Below, in pieces: positions 41,396 to 53,034 of a DNA stretch of 64,000 nucleotides (position 1 is the first letter of the stretch; each line of letters begins with the position of its first letter). Where the stretch lies: contig CM043942.1 in NCBI GenBank assembly GCA_014529385.2, forward strand, positions 129,001 through 193,000, given 5' to 3'. Origin of the DNA: Adiantum capillus-veneris (lineage: Eukaryota; Streptophyta; Polypodiopsida; Polypodiales; Pteridaceae). A program made the position numbers and the translations under genes. The notes below the pieces were generated by a model, which searched no databases, was not told the origin of the DNA, and saw only the letters and a list, made by a program, of their open reading frames with translations.

Positions 41396-41490
41396 CAAGG
41401 TGTCCCTTCTAGAGGGGACCCTCCGGGCATTGAACCCACAACCCATAGGTCGAGAATCCAAAACCTTACAGTTAGACCAACTCTTTGGGG
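41396..41490 (-). repeat. tRNA-like, SINE-type sequence
   Basis: On the minus strand an A box (TGGTCTAACTG, 41469-41479) and a B box (GGTTCAATGCC, 41426-41436) sit at tRNA spacing. It resembles the tRNA-derived head of a plant SINE more than a functional tRNA, since a clean acceptor stem is not apparent. It directly abuts the helicase fragment. Confidence 0.55.
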
Positions 41491-42389
41491 ATGCAAAACT
41501 TGGTTTTTTGCTTATTGGCCTTTTTTTTTCTCTTCAAGGACTACCCTATCTGGAGCTGCCCCATGTATCATCCATAACCGAAAGCAATAGAGCTCTGAAA
41601 CAACTTCAAGGAGCTTTGATATTTAGTTAAGAGATCTTTATGAATAAAAACAGTTTCGAGTACTCTTTGTGGTTGGTGAACATATTCTTATGCTTACCAT
41701 CTTTATCCATATAAAATGGGTTTTCTCCTTAGTATAACTAATGGAAAGCTTTTGTTATGCAAGACATCTAGGATAAACAACGGTTTTGGAAGCCAAGGAT
41801 GGTAGAGTTCTTGAGTTTGATAAGACGATAACCACAAACTAATGTATAGCGAGAGCATCCTTGACAATTTTAATTTTGCTAAGCATAATGATGGGCATCA
41901 GAGACATAAGTATCCTAAACATTGTATAGGCCACGACTTTTGCACCTTCATGCATGCATCAAAAGTATCATCCATTCATAACCTCAAATCACTAAGACGA
42001 CAAATGAGAACGATGCAATCTGAGTGTTGCCTATTGCAAAGTATTGTTCATGACATTGTGTTCTTTGACATCCTTGATTCAGGTTCAATATGTTTTGTTT
42101 TGAGGCTCTTGATTGTACATACATTGGGTTGGGTTGATTGAGTTTTTTCTTCTCCTGCTTTTATAATCTCCTTGGGAGTCAAGTAGGGGTCCTCATTGTG
42201 CCCAACCTTTGTGATGTTGGAGTTTTCATTTTTAGGCCACGTATGTACACCCCCTAGAGACTAGGTATTCCTTGGATCAGCCCCCATGAGAGGCAGTGTG
42301 TATTCAGAGACTGAGCCTAAAAGCATCGTAATTGCGTTGTAGAGCAGATTATTACCCAAGTCTTGGGTCCTATCAATTCAATTCACTAT
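41491..42389 (+). other. No gene supported
   Basis: About 900 bases. Short frames such as 41842-42141 have no clear family, although some wording ('LLIVHTLGWVD') could be an earlier PPR relic. Otherwise nothing seen. Confidence 0.35.
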
Positions 42390-42890
42390 GAGATTTCTAG
42401 TCAGGGGCAATTGAAGAAACTTGTCTTTCTTGGTAGTGCTTTGGTCGATATGTATGCCTTGCGGAAGCATAAAAAAGTTTTGATTGATCTCTCATCTTTA
42501 TGTTGCAAAAGCATGAAGGGTCTTCATAAGCTTCATGTATGAATGTCATCTCTTAGATTGCTAAATATGGCAAACATTTTATATGGCACAAAATGTCATT
42601 TCTTGGATGTGTTGATTGTAGGAGATGCCCAACATGCTTTGTTGGCAAAGAAGATATGGATTGTTTTCATAAGCTTTATAGTGAATGTCTGTTTCCATAT
42701 AGAATACTTGCACCTTCAAGCTCCTCTTGCATTGTTCACGTCGTTAACATTGGCGAGAGAATTCAGGATCAGATTGTTATTTAGAGGTTGTTGTAGAGAC
42801 ATCTTGCTTGATCATGTTTTGGTTGATGTGTATGTCAATTGCAATGTCCTCAAGAAAGCTTTCTGTTTGGAATGTTATTTCTTGATGCAT
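42390..42890 (+). pseudogene. PPR protein relic
   Basis: In shifting frames the text matches the plant PLS-type pentatricopeptide repeat: 'LVFLGSALVDMYAL' near 42420-42465, a 'ILAPSSSSCIVHVVNIGERIQDQI' repeat near 42700-42775, and 'RDILLDHVLVDVYVNCNVLKKAF' near 42797-42865. These correspond to the common 'FVGSALVDMYAKCG' and 'VLKACASxxxxxxGRxIHxQI' repeats of organellar RNA-binding proteins. At least three frame changes make it non-functional. It is likely a degraded duplicate or a captured piece. Confidence 0.6.
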
Positions 42891-45479
42891 GTTGGTTGCA
42901 GGATATGTCCAAAAAGATGCAAAGTTGCTTCAACAATAAAAGCCAACCAACTCACATATCAACCAAATCACAATGGATATGAATCACTCAAAAAAGGGGA
43001 GAGCGTTGGTGTAGCCAAAGCTGGTTGATAGTAGAAAGTGTGCTAAGCAGAATTTTGTGTGCTCATAGGTGCAGGTCAACATGATAACGCAAGTCTGAAG
43101 GCCAACAAGGACATATAATGTGCAGTAGGAATGTGTGCTTTATGAGGTTTTCAAGGCCAACATGCCTTGATAGGGTGTGTATAGAAGATGGTTGGTCAAA
43201 GTGTCAAAACTCCAAAAATGGGAGTGAAAAATGTGGCCCTTGGAATGATCTACGAGCCTATCTAGACGGCTCCTCAATTGGAGCTACGGCTTGAAAGATC
43301 TGCAGGTTTGAAGGCGGAGGATGTTGTAGATTTTTGCAAGAGGGCCCGGATGCAGATGGTGATCAGAGGTGGAATGTATACATAGATCTTAAGTGCTCTG
43401 TTTGTGCTACACATTGGCCTTTTTGGATCGACAATTGGACTTTAGACGGTTAAGCTATAGCCAGTTGAAGTTTTTCCAGGTGCCAGGTGTCAGGTGTATG
43501 TGAGTTTGGTCGCCTCAGTGCGCATGCCATCAGAGATCTTTTGAACTTTGCTAGGGTCTATATGGATAGTATGCAGCATGAGAAGAACATAGGAAGTGAC
43601 CGCTCGTCAAATGGAGCACATATCAAGGAATTATTGAAGGCAGAGTGTGATGACGGTTGTCGATGCTATGGCATTAGACGTTTGCCGATGTCGTGGCATT
43701 AGATGGGTTTTCTCATTTTTGGTGGTCCCGATTGAAGGGACCAAAAAATTGAAAATTTAGTGAGGTCATAAAGTTTTGAAGCAGGCAAGGAGGTCTCGGC
43801 ATGGCAACTGGATCAATGAGTAGTGGGTGATGCAAGTGCAAAGGGCCCCTAAAAAGAGGGTCTATATTAAGGAGAAAGGGTTTTACAAAAAGTTTGGAGG
43901 GAATCTTACCCTAGGCTCTGTGGCTATGGCGCAAGCATTGGGCATTGGCTTGGCAACGCTATGCGGTCGTGCTTGGTGCCTGTGGGCTCGCATACGCGAT
44001 CATACCTAGCCGGGTTTGTATGATGGTGGTGACAATTGCCTGATGATGTGGAATTGTATGTGTGCGATGATTCACATGCACTCGCCAATTAGTCCCACCC
44101 TTTTGTTGAGGGTAAGTGCACGCTTAAGGGGGCAACAACATCGCCATCGTTGCGCATACATCGTTGTTGTCGTTATCCATATGAGAGAGAGGACTCACAC
44201 AATGTCTTGAAGCTCCACTTCCATGATGATAAAAATAATAGATGGATGCACAATGTGCTTTATTGAAGCTTAGATGATAACTGGTCATTGTTCAGGGCTT
44301 GATAGCAAGCTACTTTTATGTCAGATGTGGCTTTAGGGGGGAAAACCCTATGTTTTTGATACAAAGCGTGGGTATATTTGAGGTAATGAACACTAGGATA
44401 TTATGGGTTAGAATTTTAGTCTTTGAAGTGCTCTACATGCCTGTCTTTACGGCTCATCAATTGGAGCTATGGTGAAGAAGTATGTCAGTCTGAAGTTGGG
44501 TTTGATTGTAGATTTGTAGCGGATTGGGAAGCTATGGCTAAGCGACTAGAGATGAAGTGAATGCAGGGGCCTAAAGTGCTCATTTTCTGGAACGTGTTGG
44601 TCTTTTCATATTGGCAATCAAAGCTTTGGTTGCCAAGATATTAGTAGTATAAGTTCCACAAGGGGTCGGTTCCGTACTGGGTTGGTCACCTCGGTCAGTG
44701 CACCATTTTAGAGTTTTCGAGCTTCGACTTGGTTTGGAATACGGTGCATAGAGCCGAAAGTATTTGAGCAACATCTTATCAGCAATGTCATCTCTTGCAG
44801 TGCATTGATAGCTAGCTGTGCTCGACACTGCCTTGGTAGAGATGAGCAGTGTCTGTACAAAAGCATGAAATTTTCTTAATGAGCTTATTTTTGAAGTGGC
44901 ACTTGGAGTGTGTTGACTGCGAGATATTCCCACAACAGCTGCGGCAAGGAAGCTCTGGGTTTTTTACCAAATGCGAAGGGAAGGTCTGCACAAAATGCAA
45001 TCACTTACATTAGCACCTTAAAGGGCCAAGGGCCGCTCAAAGTGGGTGGTCGTCAGTTTTGAAAAAAAAGCAAAAGCTTTAGTATGAACAAAGGGAGAAG
45101 GAAGTCGCCAGGCAGCGAGTAGGAGAAAATGCAAAAGGAGAAAGGCTCGTGGTGGGTGCCATGAAGCTCGGCTTGCATTGCTCATGAAACGAAAAATACC
45201 GAGAACGGCCTTGCGCATATTTTCAGCACTGGTCTCGGCAAAATCCACGCACCCTCACCTCCATCCTGCCACATCATCTAGGGTGTTTCCCACTCGTTGT
45301 GAAAAGCAGCTTTATGAAAGCTATAAAAGAAAAAAGAAGGCATGCAAAAAGAGTTGTTCTTTGAGCTAAATTAAGTGAGTTTCTGGGATTCTTTGAGGAC
45401 CATTGACAGTAGGAGAGGTGGGAAAAGCAAGGCAAGGCTTGGGCTCTCTTGCTCTCTTAGCAAAAGCAAGGGGCTTCTT

Positions 45480-45538
<59 letters not shown>

Positions 45539-45870
45539 CGACACCAAGCAAAATGGTGTTGTTTTTTCTCACTCTTCCTCTCTGGACCTTGAGGAGGGAA
45601 TAAGAGGGGAAGGAGGAGATCAAGACATAAGGGCTCTCACCTACCCTCTCAGTAGAGGCTTGGAGGTGAGCGAGGAATTATGAGCAAAGAGAAGATTAGA
45701 TGATTGCTGTTTTGCAAGCAAAAGACCACGACCAAGATCCAAATTCTTTACATGCTAAACTAATTTTTCCTAGTTTTTGTAAGAGGGAGCTTAAACTCAT
45801 CAATGTGCAATTAATTAAATTAGTGGTGTTGTTAATGGCACCACCTTGGAAATCGATTGGTGTCGTACTT

Positions 45871-45930
<60 letters not shown>

Positions 45931-46038
45931 CTAGTAGTCTGGTGCTGACCTGGCTCACCTTTCAAAACATTAAATCCCCGACATCTTTGGTGAACCCGAT
46001 GAGAAAGCGAGTCCAAGTGGGAGGTTCTTGTTGAAGGG
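42891..46038 (+). other. Unassigned, repeat-rich stretch
   Basis: No supported gene over about 3.1 kb. A purine run followed by TTGGTG near 42990-43006 may be a decayed polypurine tract and LTR start. Diverged copies of an ACGGCTC-TCAATTGGAGCT module occur at 43265-43289, 43598-43630 and 44447-44472. CT microsatellites lie at 45479-45530 and 45870-45927. The end (45983 onward: 'TCTTTGGTGAACCCGATGAG') could be the LTR end and primer site of gypsy-D, so part of this stretch may be its 5' LTR. Confidence 0.4.
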
Positions 46039-46924
46039 TATGTCTACACCACTGGAGGCAGCCATGGAACAGATGATGCAACAATTTTCAGCATATATGC
46101 AACATCAACAGTCTATCCAGAAGCGGTATAATTTGCAAGAGCAAATTTGGAAAGCTCAATAGACGGTTACAAAAAAATTGCAACGGTTTGAAGGCTGAGA
46201 TATTTCAAAATTCTATAATCTCTACGAGCAATCTATGGAAGATAATGGTATTGATAATCAAAATGCAACAGATGGATTTCATTTAATTGTGGTACCTGTA
46301 GTCAGGGCCACAATTAAAGACCTTCAGGTGGTGCACACACTGGAATGGCAAGAGTATAAGAAGACCCTCTAAGAGGAATATTTTCTCCAAGATTCTCAGA
46401 GGGTGACCAAACAAAATTTCACGAAGTGGATGCAGAAAAAGAAAAAGAACTTGTTTGGAAAAGAGCTAAAATTTGACATTGAGTTTGCTACAAATTTAAA
46501 GAAGGTTTTTGAAAAGCGTATTCTGAATAGTAAAGTAAAGCTCGCATTGGGTGATGTTCTCAGAATTTCCAAGTGCAAGTTCCAGGAGGAGATCATCAAC
46601 ATTATCAAGAGGAAGCGTCATATACCAAGTGAGAAAGAGCATGTATCAGTTAAGAGTCAGATGATGCGACACATTGAAGAAATTATGGAGGATTATGGAG
46701 AAGAATTTGAAGAGCTTGAGGATGAAGAATCAAGGCCTGTGGTGGTTTTGAACCTGATTGTACCTGACGTAAGAAATGTGCATCTTAATGATGAGGGAGA
46801 TAATGAAACTATACCCAGGAGCCATTTTTCACAGACTCATTGGGCAAGAGCAACGGTTGAAATAATGGTAAAGCTTGGCGACATTGAGGAGCCGGTCTTA
46901 GCACTTATAAACCATGTCTCTTAA
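46039..46924 (+). pseudogene. Gypsy-D gag
   Basis: ATG 46039 ('MSTPLEAAMEQMMQQF...YMQHQQSIQ') opens a gag-like protein with a Gln-rich start and stops at about 46160, 46197 and 46370. The frame is then open from 46403 to 46924: Lys-rich, a helix ('KKVFEKRILNSKVKLALGDVLRI'), acidic, then 'IPRSHFSQTHWARATVEI', a segment shared with the fragment at 51805-52198. The end ('EPVLALINHVS') is already the protease active site with Asn in place of the usual Asp. Confidence 0.7.
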
Positions 46925-47321
46925 ATCAATCTTATGGCAAAGATCTTGCACAAGAGAGGAAAGTGCCTATTGATGTGAACCACGATTGGTGGATACAGAT
47001 TGCCAACATGCTACCATGCAGTCTCTATGGTGCATGCCCTAATGTCAAGGTAACTATTGGGGATGTCTGCGATGAGAAAAATGTTTTTATAAAGGAGCAT
47101 TCGTACTATCCATTGATTTTGGGGAAACTAAGGTGCTTGATGATGGCTCAACCTATGCCGGGGCTTGGAGCCGAGATGGTAAGAAAGCATTTCAATTCTT
47201 GACTGTGTGTATTGACCATGCCAGGAACAAAGACAGTTTACGTGATCATCCATTTCCAAAGATACATAAGGAGTTTAAAGAACACATGTTTTCACAAGAT
47301 TTTCTTGGAGTACCACTATAA
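46858..47321 (+). pseudogene. Gypsy-D protease
   Basis: After the altered active site (LINHVS at about 46905-46922, then a TAA) the protease continues in another frame from 46963: 'WWIQIANML', 'ACPNVKVTIGDV', 'VFIKEHSYYPLILGKL'. In a third frame (47133 on) it reads 'VLDDGSTYAGAWSRDGKKAFQFLTV', the usual link to RT in this type of gypsy. Two frame changes and the lost catalytic Asp make it inactive. Confidence 0.7.
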
Positions 47322-47674
47322 AGCAGAAGGATGGTGGTATACGTGACGAGGAGTTCTCACAAAGAGAAGATTTCTCTTCGGGAATTTTGGGATTGACATC
47401 TGAGTCTTTGGTATCTTATACAAAATTTAATTAGCTACCTAAGTGGGAGAAAAAATATGTTTCAAGTATTCAAAGTGAACTGCAGGGAAGTGATGTGCTT
47501 AAACCAAATGATGTGATTTCAGAAGTCTTTTAAGAGGTATCTTATGCATACACTATGTCAGAACTTGAGGAGATCTATGAATGCAAGTTACAAGGTGGAA
47601 CTAAAGTTTTTGAGGTGCACTCAATGGACATGTATGAAGAGTTGAGCATATACAAGACACTTATGTAGGAAGAT

Positions 47675-48331
47675 TTGGATGAAGCAGTGGAAGCTCAGGT
47701 AGAGACCAAGTACAAGATAGTTGCAAAGAAAGTGAGGCCAATGGCTATATCTCTACTAGAAGATAGTGATGGGGTAATCAAAGAAGATTCTCAACTATGC
47801 TCAGAGATCGGAAGAATATTGGGCACAAGTTTACTAAAAAGACTTGCAACAACTAGAGATTGGATCAGATGGTTTTCTTAATAAAGAGGAGATCAAAGGA
47901 TTTCAAGGTTTGCTCAAAAAACATGGTAAATATTTTGCTTTTGAGCGAGGTGAGATTGGGTGTCTGGATTTGAGTGTGTGTGGATTGTTGAGGCCTTTGT
48001 AGGTAGATCCATTTATTCTATGAGTGATATTTACACTGCATACGATCAATTTCAGTTAGCTACGGAGAGGAAGGATCTTACTATGATGTGTATACCTGTC
48101 CGTTTGGTAAGGATGTCCACTCTGTCACAAGGTGCTACTAATTATGTAGCTCATATGATGAACGGTATGAATAAGGTATTAAGGGACTTTGTTCCTCATG
48201 TTACTATGCCTTTCATTGAGGATTTACTGATTAAAGGATGTGAAGAAGGATCCAAAGATGAGGCAAAATATCAAAGGGGGTGCCGAAATTTTTTGCTCAA
48301 TATATTGCTGATTGTGATGCTATTTTATTGA
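47675..48331 (+). pseudogene. Gypsy-D reverse transcriptase
   Basis: 'ETKYKIVAKKVRPMAISL' opens the RT entry. The palm is readable from 47960: 'YSMSDIYTAYDQFQLATERKDLT' (first catalytic Asp), 'TLSQGATNYVAHMMNGMNKVL' and 'MPFIEDLLIKG'. The catalytic box reads FIED (48212-48223) where FIDD or YxDD is expected, so one essential Asp is lost. Stops at 47879 and elsewhere separate the fingers from the palm. Confidence 0.8.
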
Positions 48332-48398
48332 GGCTTGAAGAATTTAACCTAACACTTCAAGGCAAAAATCAACTTCTGGTGCTAAACATGTTTTAATT

Positions 48399-49500
48399 GT
48401 GGGACATATGTGCAAACCAGAGGGGCGAAGGCCAAGTCCAACTAAAGTTGAAGCTATCCAAAAGATTAAGGAAACATGCTCTTCAGTTACTGAAGTTCGT
48501 TGGTTCCTAGGTGCATGTGTATATCTACCTTATTTGGTTGCCACATTTTTCTCATGTTGCAGAAGTGCTCTTCAATTACTGAAGTTCGTCGGTTCCTAGG
48601 TGCATGTGTATATCTACCTTATCTGGTGCATGTGTATATCTACCTTATCTGGTTGCCACATTTTGCTCATGTTGCAGAAGTGCTTTATCAATTGCTGAGG
48701 AAAGGAAAAAGGTTTTTTTGGGAAGAAGTTAACACAAAGGCAATCAAGAAACTAAAGAAGATGCTTCTCGAGGCTCCAACCTTGAGGAAAGTGGATTACA
48801 ACTATGGAAGGCTAGTGATTTTGAGAGTTGGTACTAGCCCGACAGGTATTGGGTGGACTATAGGTCAAGATGATGATGAAGGGCATATGTATGCGGTTAA
48901 ATTTGGAGCAAAGGTGCTCAATGCTTGTCAACGAGGCTACCCAAATCTTAAGAGAGAACTTTGGGATGTTGCTACTACTCTAAGGTCTGACAAAAAATAC
49001 TTTATTGAGGCTTCAGTCATGGTAGAGATAGATTGCATGCCACTGATAGGGATGATTGCAAACTACTCTACACCGAATATTGCCATGTTGCGATGGATAG
49101 TCCTACAGGAATTGGATGGGCAATAGGGAAAGATGATGAAAAATGACACATGTATGTGGTAAGATTAGGAGCAAAGATACTAAGTGCTCGTCAGAGAAAC
49201 TATCCACAGATAAAGAGAGAGTTATGGGTATGGTTACACCCTTGAAAAATGGAAAGGAATACCTGATTGTTGCATGTGTACTTGTAGAAACAAATTGTCT
49301 ACCACTTCTTGGGATGATTACAAACCGCTCAACGCCAGATATTGCTATGTTGCGGTGGATTGCCTACATTAAGTCCTCAAATCCCGAGTTTAAGCACATT
49401 GTAGGTAAAGAAAATACAGTGGCAGATATGGTATCAAGGGCAAGGTATGAAGATAAGTCACATATGATTGATGAGGGAGATGATGTGGGCACAAAGTTCT
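48399..49500 (+). pseudogene. Gypsy-D RNase H with tandem duplications
   Basis: It begins with the RT thumb ('EGRRPSPTKVEAIQKI', 'TEVRWFLGACVYLPYL'). An 89-bp segment from 48478 is repeated from 48567, and inside the second copy a 26-bp segment is repeated (48601-48626 and 48627-48652). RNase H follows ('GIGWTIGQDDDEGHMYAVKFGAKVLN', 'YPNLKRELWDVA'), and a segment of about 263 bp (48838-49100) is repeated in diverged form from 49101. The second copy continues into 'KHIVGKENTVADMVSRAR', the normal C-terminus. Frames are broken. Confidence 0.75.
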
Positions 49501-49599
49501 ATTCTATCTCTCATGTCAAAGTAGCAATGTCTGCATGTTTAATTCACCTTAACTATTATTGAAAGAGATTTGTGAAGGTGATTGGCTTCTTATTGGAAG

Positions 49600-50565
49600 C
49601 TACTTGAGTACTTTAACAAAATAGGATGATTGGTCTACAAAAGAATTCAAGAGGATATGCAGAAAAACATATTGGTACTTTTTGAGGGATGGCTACATAT
49701 GGAAGCATCCTAAACAAAGAGGTGCTACACCACAAAGGGTTATATGTAAAAATCAAACTCAAGTAGAGCTCATGCAAGAGTTTCATGATAGTCTATGGGC
49801 TGGACACAAGGGTGTGTGGGCAATCTTCTCTAAGTTGAAATAAAAATATTGGTGGAAGGGTATGTACAAAGATGTATCTCAGTTTGTGGAGTCATGTGTA
49901 GCTTGTCAAATGTATTCAAATGTCCAACATCGTGATAGGTTGCACTCTACCTATCCACTAGCCATGCACTATAAATGGGTCGTGGATCTAGTCACAATGC
50001 CTTTAGGACTTTGACAGATGGGATACTTAGTTCTTGCACGAGATAACTTGACTAATCAGGTTGAAAGGAGAGCATTATAAGCAAAACTCTGAGAAGCCGT
50101 ATGCAAATTTATTCTTGATGAGGTGATTTGGCATTAAGGTTGTGTGGGAAAGATCACTGCAGATAGAGGTGAATTGGATGGTGAGGAAGCAAGGGAGTTT
50201 GTTTCCAGATCAGGAATCAAGATTTCTCTTACTACAACTTACAACCTTGAAGGCAATGGAAAGAGTCAAAGAGGGTATCCTCCTATCATCAAAGCTTTGG
50301 CCAAGGCTTTCAAAGGAAGAGTTGGTGAGTGTCCAAAATTTCTGCCATATGCTTTGCGGATTGATCGTACAACACATAGGTCAATAACTAGATATATGCC
50401 TGCAAAGCTGATGTATGGTCAAAATCCAGTGATTCCAATTTAAGATATAATTCCCACATGGAATGTACGACCTTGGCAAGAGGGGATTAGTAGGGAAAAT
50501 CTCCTTACTTTGCGTATAAGGCAACTAGAGAGAAGGCCTAGAGACATTAAGGTTGCAAAAGAGCA
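49600..50565 (+). pseudogene. Gypsy-D integrase
   Basis: The zinc domain reads 'MQEFHDSLWAGHKGVWAIFSKLK*KYWWKGMYKDVSQFVESCVACQ' in three blocks (HHCC intact). The core has 'KWVVDLVTMPLG' (Asp), 'GKITADRGELDGEEA' (Asp) and 'TTYNLEGNGKSQRGYPPII' (Glu position). The C-terminal part is 'TTHRSITRYMPAKLMYGQNPVIPI' and 'LRIRQLERRP'. Stops at about 49841, 50012 and 50440 interrupt it. It completes the gypsy order gag-PR-RT-RH-INT. Confidence 0.85.
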
Positions 50566-51535
50566 ACTGAAAAAATGCAAGGTTCAAACACAATGACTAC
50601 TTTGTTAATTGACATTGACTTAGAAGCAAAGAGATTGACATATTCTTACTTTACTGTGTTAGAAAGTACTATTGGAAAAAGCGTCAATAGCTACAACTCT
50701 TTAACTTGGGACAAAAATCATTGGTTTTTTCTTTTCTACTATCTCATTATGATCTCACACCCTAGCTAGATCCTATATTTTGGATAAATTAATATATATA
50801 TATATATATATATATTCTATATCTTTTTTATATTTTTCTAATATTTCTTTTTTTGAGTTACTAAGAAGGAATCAAATCCTAGTGGGACACTAACTTGCAT
50901 GATTTTCAAAGATGCACATATTTTAATGAATCATTACAAAGATACATACAAACTTTGTCAAGGAGCAATGTCATGCTTTCATATTGCGTCACATGTTCCT
51001 AGGAATCAAATGAAAGTGTAAGCTAAGGGGACCACAAGAAGACTTTGATTGCCAAAAAGGTACCATATTTTGATGTTTTTTTACACATGACTCCAATCCG
51101 AATTGGAAAAACTAAATAAAAAATGAGTCGTAGCTTACGTGCTGAATTTTTTATCCATATTTGTGTTTTAATTTGGAGCCAGGGTTGAGGAGATATGATC
51201 AAAACTGTGGACCTCAGTCTGCCCACATCATGCAGGGACTAATCATTTCAAACTTTTTCAGTTCCTATTCACACTGGCTCTTCTCTTTCGTGTAACCATT
51301 GAGGGTTTCCTTCACCTATAGAAGGAGCTTGTTCTTCCTTGAAAGGGATATATGGGGAATTCATTAGAGAGGAGAGGATTAATGCCTAATTGTACTTAAC
51401 GATAAACATAAGCCTATGCCTACACTTGCTCCTTGAGGAAGACTAGCCAACCTTGTAATCAATCCTTGTAAGATCAACTCCAATCAAAGAAGAACTTGGA
51501 TTTGGTGCATCATTCAAGGCTAGAAGTACCTCCCT

Positions 51536-51619
<84 letters not shown>

Positions 51620-51804
51620 GTGTCTCTCTCTCCCCCCCCATCAAGTTAGGGAATAAATCTCGAAGGTTCATCGAACAAGGTGTGTTTTGATTTGTAGTTT
51701 TTTTGGTTTCTTGATGTTTTGCTTTTCATCTCTAGCCCAACCTAGATAAATAATCCACATAATGAGAATTTATTTCGCTTTACTCTGTGGGATCTATTAG
51801 TACA
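50566..51804 (+). other. Post-integrase region, non-coding
   Basis: No supported gene. An AT microsatellite (50791-50814) and a long CT microsatellite (51537-51618) are the only clear features. This may include a 3' LTR of gypsy-D or the 5' LTR and leader of the following gag fragment, but I could not pair it with the sequence before 46039. Confidence 0.4.
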
Positions 51805-52198
51805 AATTTGGAGAAAGTGCTAAAAGAGAGGATTTTAAACATCAAGGTTGAGTTCACTTTGGGGGAGGTGCTTGGCATAACCAAGCGAGAATTCCATGAA
51901 GAGATCGATTATTGACATCATCAAGAGAAAGAGGCAAACACTTGGAGAGGCTATTCACCCACAAACGCAAGACGATGTTGTAAAGACACAAGGAGTACAT
52001 GTGCAAACTAAAGAAGGTGATGAATCTATGGTGGGATGTTACCAGTCTTCTTGGAATGTAAGACAAGTGAAATTTGATGATGATGGGGAGGAAGCTCAAA
52101 GCATTCCTAGGAGCCACTATTCTAGAAGCCACTTGGCACGAGCTACTACAAAGACATTGGTTAAGCTAGGAGCCTTGAAGAACCATTTGTTGCCTTAA
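51805..52198 (+). pseudogene. Second gypsy-D-like gag fragment
   Basis: It parallels 46480-46900: a 'LEKVLKERILNIKVEFTLGEVLGITKREFHEEI' block in two pieces, then a 'DDIVK'-type linker and 'SIPRSHYSRSHLARATTKTLVKLG'. A frame change lies near 51903. The similarity ends a few bases before the CACTA terminus at 52207, so CACTA-1 landed in this gag copy. Confidence 0.7.
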
Positions 52199-52206
52199 TT
52201 GACCAT

Positions 52207-52385
52207 CACTACAACAAAAGCAGGTGCCTTCGATGCAGATTTTGACGCGAGCCGTCGAAAAATGCGTCGAAATGTTCATCCCTGTGATAGCGTCGAAATA
52301 TGTGCTGATATCTGCGTCGAAACGTACCTATTTTTGACGCGTATTTTGACACCTGTATCGACGCGTATTTCGATGACCATATCAG
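52207..52385 (+). repeat. CACTA-1 terminal and subterminal repeats
   Basis: CACTA terminus followed by at least five direct or inverted copies of GCGTCGAAA / TTTGACGCG in about 150 bases. These are the binding-site clusters normally used by CACTA second-ORF proteins. Confidence 0.85.
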
Positions 52386-53034
52386 GAAAAAAAAATCTTA
52401 GGCAGAGGACAGGTAGCCTGGCCTGTGCCCAGTGAAAAGATGGACACAACCACAGCCAGACTGCCTGTCCTCTACCCAAGAAAGCGAGCAGCACCAAAAT
52501 CAACAGTGCTCCCACAAAAATTTTGGCAGGGTTCCCTTCGTTTTAACATAAACTTTTCAAAAAAAAACCATATGTATACGCCTCCTACATGATATCCATG
52601 TAGGATCTCACATGAGATTTAAGGCACAACTTGATGGAAGAAATGAAACGAACTTTGTGCAAAACCATAACCATAACGAACTTCATATATAACGAACTTT
52701 TTGCAAAACCATAACCAAATAAAAACCATAACCATAACCATATTGATCAAAACCATAACAATAACCATAACCATAACCACAAAATTAAACATAAACATAA
52801 ACAAAACAATAACCATAACCGTAACGTCCATAAACAATAAACAATAAACAATAACCATAACCATGTCTATACAAGAAAGAAACACAGAGATGTGTTTGTG
52901 TCTCACAAAACATATATAGAAATCCACTGATGACTCGCACGCCACAACCTGCACAAAAAGGGACAAGTCACAAAATTAGTATGATATTACTTCACATATA
53001 CTTAATTAATAAATTCAACTCACACATATTATTT
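52386..53034 (+). repeat. AACCAT hexamer-rich stretch
   Basis: 52660-52870 is made mainly of AACCAT, AACAAT and AAACAT hexamers. It is not the plant telomere unit (CCCTAAA). The rest of this stretch, between the subterminal repeats and the second ORF, shows no gene. Confidence 0.75.

Noticed and set aside
41396-41490. Functional tRNA gene
   Set aside because: A and B boxes are present, but I could not form a convincing acceptor stem and anticodon arm. A SINE head fits better.
44580-45248. Minus-strand open frames 44580-44933 and 45018-45248 as host genes
   Set aside because: No recognisable domain and no conserved partner. The region is repeat-rich and probably LTR debris.
45366-46016. Frames with long Arg-Glu or Leu-Ser runs
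   Set aside because: They are translations of CT/GA microsatellites.
52660-52870. Interstitial telomere repeat
   Set aside because: The unit is AACCAT, not CCCTAAA, and it lies inside a CACTA element.
52619-52966. Val/Met-rich 115-codon minus-strand frame resembling a membrane protein
   Set aside because: It is the translation of the AACCAT hexamer repeat, a compositional artefact.
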